Positions 61,179 to 64,000 of a stretch of 64,000 bases of DNA are shown piece after piece. The position numbers were made by a program, and so were the translations under genes. How positions within the stretch are numbered: the stretch's first letter is position 1; every line of letters begins with the position of its first letter. Origin of the DNA: JBBRVW01 sp963784645 (lineage in GTDB: Bacteria; Actinomycetota; Actinomycetes; JACCUZ01). The notes beneath the pieces are model-generated. The model worked only from the letters and a program-made list of their open reading frames with translations. It was not told where the DNA came from and made no database searches. The stretch lies in the NCBI GenBank assembly GCA_963784645.1, contig CAWARY010000015.1, forward strand, positions 310,001-374,000, in the 5' to 3' direction.

Positions 61179-62567
61179 TCAGCGGACGGTCTCCAGGAGC
61201 TCGGCCAGCGCGTCGCCGAGGCACTGCGCCAGCACCTCGACGTCGGGCATCGCGTCGCGGTCGGCGTTGAGGCCGTAGAAGACCCGGCCGTCGTACGACG
61301 TGAGGCCGATGCTCAGCGCCTGGCCCTTGGCGAGCGGCACCACGGGGTAGGCCGCGAGCATCCGGGCGTCACCGGCGTACAGCGGCTGCTGCGGGCCGGG
61401 CACGTTGGTGACCACCAGGTTGAACCACCGCTTGGACAGCCCGCTCGCCACCCGGGCACCGAGCGAGTGCAGGGTCGGCGGGGCGAAGCCGGCCAGCCCG
61501 GCGAGCGCCTCGGCGCCGACCGCTTGGCCGGTCTCCTTGTGGGCCTGCATCCGGTAGGACACCTGGTGCAGCCGCATGACCGGGCTCGGCTCCCCCACCG
61601 GCAGGTCGACCAGGTAGCTCGAGACGCGGTTACCCCCTGCGTCGTCGCCCTCGGCCCGGATGCTGACCGGGACGAGCGCCCGCACCGTGGTGGCGCCCCC
61701 CACCTTCTCGCCGCGGGTGAGCAACCAGGTCCGCAGGGCGCCGGCCACGGTGGCGAGGACGACGTCGTTGACCGTGGCGCCGTGAGCCTTGCGGATGCGG
61801 CGGTGGTCGTCGAGGTCGAGGTCGAGCATGGCGTAGCGGCGTTGTTCGCCGATGACGGCGTTGAGCGGGCTGTCGGGGGCCGACCGCGCGGCCGATGTCG
61901 CCGCGGCGAGCAGGCCACCGGCCGCCTCGCGCACCCGCTCGGCGGTGGACGTCAGCTCGGTCAGGCCGCCGCGCAGCGTGTCGACGACGGCGGTGGGACG
62001 GCGCACCGTCTCGGCGACCGCCCCGGCGACGAGCTCGACCCAGGACGGCTCGGCGGTCGGCCGCCAGGTGTCCGGCGGTGGCACCCGCGCGTCGGGGCTG
62101 GTGTCGAGGATGACCTGACCGATGTCGACCGCGCCGATGCCGTCCACCATCGCGTGGTGGGTCTTGGTGATGAGCGCGAACCGGCCGTCGGCCAGTCCCT
62201 CGACGAGGTACATCTCCCACAGCGGGCGGGACCGGTCGAGGGGCCGGCTCTGCACCCGTGCGACGAACTCCGCCAGCTGCGCATCGGTGCCGGGCTTCGG
62301 CAGCGCTGACCGGCGGACGTGGTAGGTGACGTCGAAGTTCTCGTCGTCGACCCACACGGGGTTGGCCAGCCGGCCGGGGACCCAGCGGATCCGCTGCCGG
62401 TAGCGCGGCACGAACGCGATCCGGGCCGAGATGAGCCGGACCAGGCGATCGAGGTCGAAGCCGCCCGCGGGTGCCTGGAAGACCGCGACAGCGCCGACGT
62501 GCATCGGCGTGGTCGGCTCCTCGAAGTAGAGGAACGACACGTCCAGGGGGCTCAGCCGGTCGGGCAC
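61179..62567 (-). CDS. Wax ester synthase/diacylglycerol acyltransferase (WS/DGAT)
   Basis: 462 residues from a GTG at 62567. Makes triacylglycerol or wax esters from acyl-CoA and diacylglycerol or fatty alcohol. N-terminal LSPLDVSFLYFEEPTTPMHVGAV, active-site HHxxxDG in LITKTHHAMVDGIGAVD, PLWEMYLVEGL, NDVVLATVAGALR, and the C-terminal FNLVVTNVPGPQQPLY block are all present. The start has neither a ribosome site nor a perfect -10. Confidence 0.93.
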   Translation of the reverse strand: MPDRLSPLDVSFLYFEEPTTPMHVGAVAVFQAPAGGFDLDRLVRLISARIAFVPRYRQRIRWVPGRLANPVWVDDENFDVTYHVRRSALPKPGTDAQLAEFVARVQSRPLDRSRPLWEMYLVEGLADGRFALITKTHHAMVDGIGAVDIGQVILDTSPDARVPPPDTWRPTAEPSWVELVAGAVAETVRRPTAVVDTLRGGLTELTSTAERVREAAGGLLAAATSAARSAPDSPLNAVIGEQRRYAMLDLDLDDHRRIRKAHGATVNDVVLATVAGALRTWLLTRGEKVGGATTVRALVPVSIRAEGDDAGGNRVSSYLVDLPVGEPSPVMRLHQVSYRMQAHKETGQAVGAEALAGLAGFAPPTLHSLGARVASGLSKRWFNLVVTNVPGPQQPLYAGDARMLAAYPVVPLAKGQALSIGLTSYDGRVFYGLNADRDAMPDVEVLAQCLGDALAELLETVR

Positions 62568-62592
62568 CAGGCCATCGTGGCATGCTCGGCGG

Positions 62593-63030
62593 ATGCGCCG
62601 ACGGATCCTTCCCGTGCTCGCCATCGCCCTCCCGCTGCTGCTCGCGGCGTGCGCCTCGGGCAGCGACGGGTCGTCCACCAGCCCCTCCCCGGGCGCCTCC
62701 GACACCTCGAGCAGCCCGTCGGCCTCCGCCTCGGCAGGCATCGCCAGCGGCGAGCCGAACCCCGCCACGCCGGTGACCGTCACGGTCGCGGTCACCGACG
62801 GGAAGGTCACCCCGAAGCCGAGGCGCGTCAAGATCCCGTTGGGCAGCGCGGTCGAGCTCCAGGTGACCAGTGACATCGACGACGAGGTGCACGTCCACGG
62901 CTTCGACGTCGAGCAGCCGCTGGTGGCCGGGGTGACGACGACGATCCAGCTCCAGGCCGACGAGAAGGGCCTGTACGAGGTCGAGACGCACGAGACCGGG
63001 CTCGAGCTGCTGCAGCTCGAGGTCCGCTGA
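62593..63030 (+). CDS. Cupredoxin-like lipoprotein
   Basis: 145 residues. Lipoprotein signal with lipobox LLAAC (Cys about residue 20), then a Ser/Pro-rich linker of about 35 residues and a small beta-sandwich. DIDDEVHVHGFDVEQPL and LYEVETHETGLELLQLEV place three His as in EfeO-type or plastocyanin-like cupredoxins, though the usual Cys ligand is missing. It starts 26 nt from the divergent WS/DGAT gene and precedes a membrane protein on the same strand. Confidence 0.8.
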   Translation: MRRRILPVLAIALPLLLAACASGSDGSSTSPSPGASDTSSSPSASASAGIASGEPNPATPVTVTVAVTDGKVTPKPRRVKIPLGSAVELQVTSDIDDEVHVHGFDVEQPLVAGVTTTIQLQADEKGLYEVETHETGLELLQLEVR

Positions 63031-63060
63031 CCTCCCCGTGAGCCGAGAGGGCCCAGAGGT

Positions 63061-64000
63061 ATGACGGGAGCGGGGCAGCTGCTGGCGCACGGCGTCGGCA
63101 GCCGGGAGGACCTGCCCATCCCGTTCGGCTACGCCCTCGTCGGCGCCGCGGTCGCGCTGGTCGTGTCGTTCCTCGCGCTCGGTCTCCTGTGGAAGGAGCC
63201 ACGCCTGCGCCCCGGGACCGCGGGCTGGCCGCTGCCGCCGGCCCTGCAGCGGGTGCTCGACGGACGACCCCTGCGGCTCGTGCTGCTCGCGCTCGGCGTG
63301 CTCGCCGCCGCGTACGTCGGGCTCGCCGCGGTGCTGGGCCGCGACGACGCGCTCAACCCGACCGCCGGCTCGGTGTACGTGCTGTTCTGGATCGGGGTGC
63401 CCCTGCTCTCGGTCGTCCTCGGTCCCGTGCTCCGGCTCGTGAGCCCGGCCCGCGGGCTGCACCGGCTGATCACGCGGGCGATGGGCACCCCGCCGGAGGA
63501 GGGGCTGGCGTCCTACCCGCGCCGGCTCGGGTACTGGCCGGCCGCGCTCGTCCTTCTCGCGTTCACCTGGCTGGAGCTGGTCTACCCGGAGAACACCACG
63601 CTGCGGACGCTCCGCACCGCCATCGCGGCGTACTTTGCCCTGGACCTGCTCGCCGCGACCTACTGGGGCTCGCGCTGGTTCGGCCGCGGCGACGGCTTCG
63701 AGGTGTTCTCCTCCCTCGTCGGGCGGCTGTCGCCGCTCGGGCGCCGGGGCGACGGCAGGCTGGTGCTGCGCGACCCGCTGTCGGGCGTAGCCGGCACCCC
63801 CGTCGCGCCGGGGCTGTTCGCGGTCGTGGGCACGCTGCTCGGCTCCACGGCCTACGACTCGTTCTCCAACTCGCCGTGGTGGGTGGTGCACGTCCAGGAG
63901 AGCAGCCTCGACCCGCGGCTGCTCGGCACCTTCGGGCTGGTGGGGTCCGTCGTCGTCGTGACCGGGCTGTTCGTGGTGGCGGCGTCCCTGAGCGGACGCA
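63061..64000 (+). CDS. Polytopic membrane protein (partial, runs off the right edge)
   Basis: 313 codons from the ATG at 63061 to the edge without a stop. At least six membrane helices are visible (FGYALVGAAVALVVSFLALGLLW; LVLLALGVLAAAYVGLAAVLG; VYVLFWIGVPLLSVVLGPVL; AALVLLAFTWLELVY; LFAVVGTLLGSTAYDSF; TFGLVGSVVVVTGLFVVAA). SREDLPIPFGYALVGAA is characteristic of a conserved actinobacterial family of unknown function. It starts 30 nt after the cupredoxin-like lipoprotein, and the two probably form an operon. Confidence 0.82.
   Translation, partial: MTGAGQLLAHGVGSREDLPIPFGYALVGAAVALVVSFLALGLLWKEPRLRPGTAGWPLPPALQRVLDGRPLRLVLLALGVLAAAYVGLAAVLGRDDALNPTAGSVYVLFWIGVPLLSVVLGPVLRLVSPARGLHRLITRAMGTPPEEGLASYPRRLGYWPAALVLLAFTWLELVYPENTTLRTLRTAIAAYFALDLLAATYWGSRWFGRGDGFEVFSSLVGRLSPLGRRGDGRLVLRDPLSGVAGTPVAPGLFAVVGTLLGSTAYDSFSNSPWWVVHVQESSLDPRLLGTFGLVGSVVVVTGLFVVAASLSGR

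Overview
The window is GC-rich throughout, uses many GTG starts, and carries actinobacterial marker genes: whiB1, the pdtaS histidine kinase, a 1.6-kb-codon NAD-glutamate dehydrogenase, an RsbW/SigF-type pair and a Tad pilus operon. It fits a chromosomal segment of an actinomycete, perhaps of the Nocardioidaceae or a related family; the family is an inference from gene content only. I saw no tRNA, rRNA, CRISPR array, transposase or phage genes. The only repeat-family gene is an HNH/DUF222 (13E12-type) gene.

Layout. 1-3456: the N-terminal 1152 residues of a secreted multi-domain surface protein with SpaA/Cna-B-like domains (minus strand, runs off the left edge). 3811-6872: prfB, a TrkA-N potassium channel, then a c-di-AMP (ydaO-type) riboswitch in front of a secreted NlpC/P60 hydrolase. 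6887-9729: a Tat-exported DUF1501/DUF1800 pair. 9817-14507: a tad operon read leftwards (tadA, tadB, tadC, a small Flp-like protein, two TadE-like proteins, a TadG-like protein). 14380-18960: about 240 bp of the 5' end of tadA is present twice in direct orientation, and the two copies bracket a 1163-residue zinc-ribbon/adenylate cyclase/STAND ATPase/TPR regulator. 18988-21541: FAH hydrolase, RidA, and a D-threonine aldolase-like PLP enzyme.

21548-32942 is a carbohydrate catabolic island: SMP-30 lactonase, GH4 glycosidase, SDR and zinc dehydrogenase in one overlapping operon with a divergent IclR regulator; a DeoR regulator; a second GH4; an amidohydrolase; and an ABC sugar importer (binding protein and two permeases) with no ATPase gene. 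The genes together suggest import of a glycoside, NAD-dependent GH4 cleavage, oxidation to a lactone and lactone opening. The substrate cannot be named from sequence.

33018-38680: a solitary FHA plus triple-FtsK ATPase (EccC/EssC-like) without WXG100 partners, a TrmH-type rRNA methyltransferase and a GNAT. 38881-40271: anti-sigma factor and sigma factor of the SigB/F family. 40287-43767: membrane protein, lipid kinase, whiB1 and pdtaS, in an order I recall from Rv3217c-Rv3220c of M. tuberculosis. 43851-47109: bioA, a DUF2785 gene and bioF, translationally coupled. 47116-56175: amino-acid catabolism (NAD-GDH, tryptophan 2,3-dioxygenase, 1-pyrroline-5-carboxylate dehydrogenase) with small genes between. 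56487-64000: the HNH/DUF222 gene with an SOS box across its start codon, a DUF2231 membrane protein, a GT1 glycosyltransferase, a DUF6912 protein, a patatin, a wax ester synthase/DGAT, a cupredoxin-like lipoprotein, and the start of a polytopic membrane protein.

A recurrent feature is a TANNNT hexamer 6-8 nt before the start codon with no Shine-Dalgarno sequence, often on both sides of a divergent gene pair. This points to widespread leaderless transcription.
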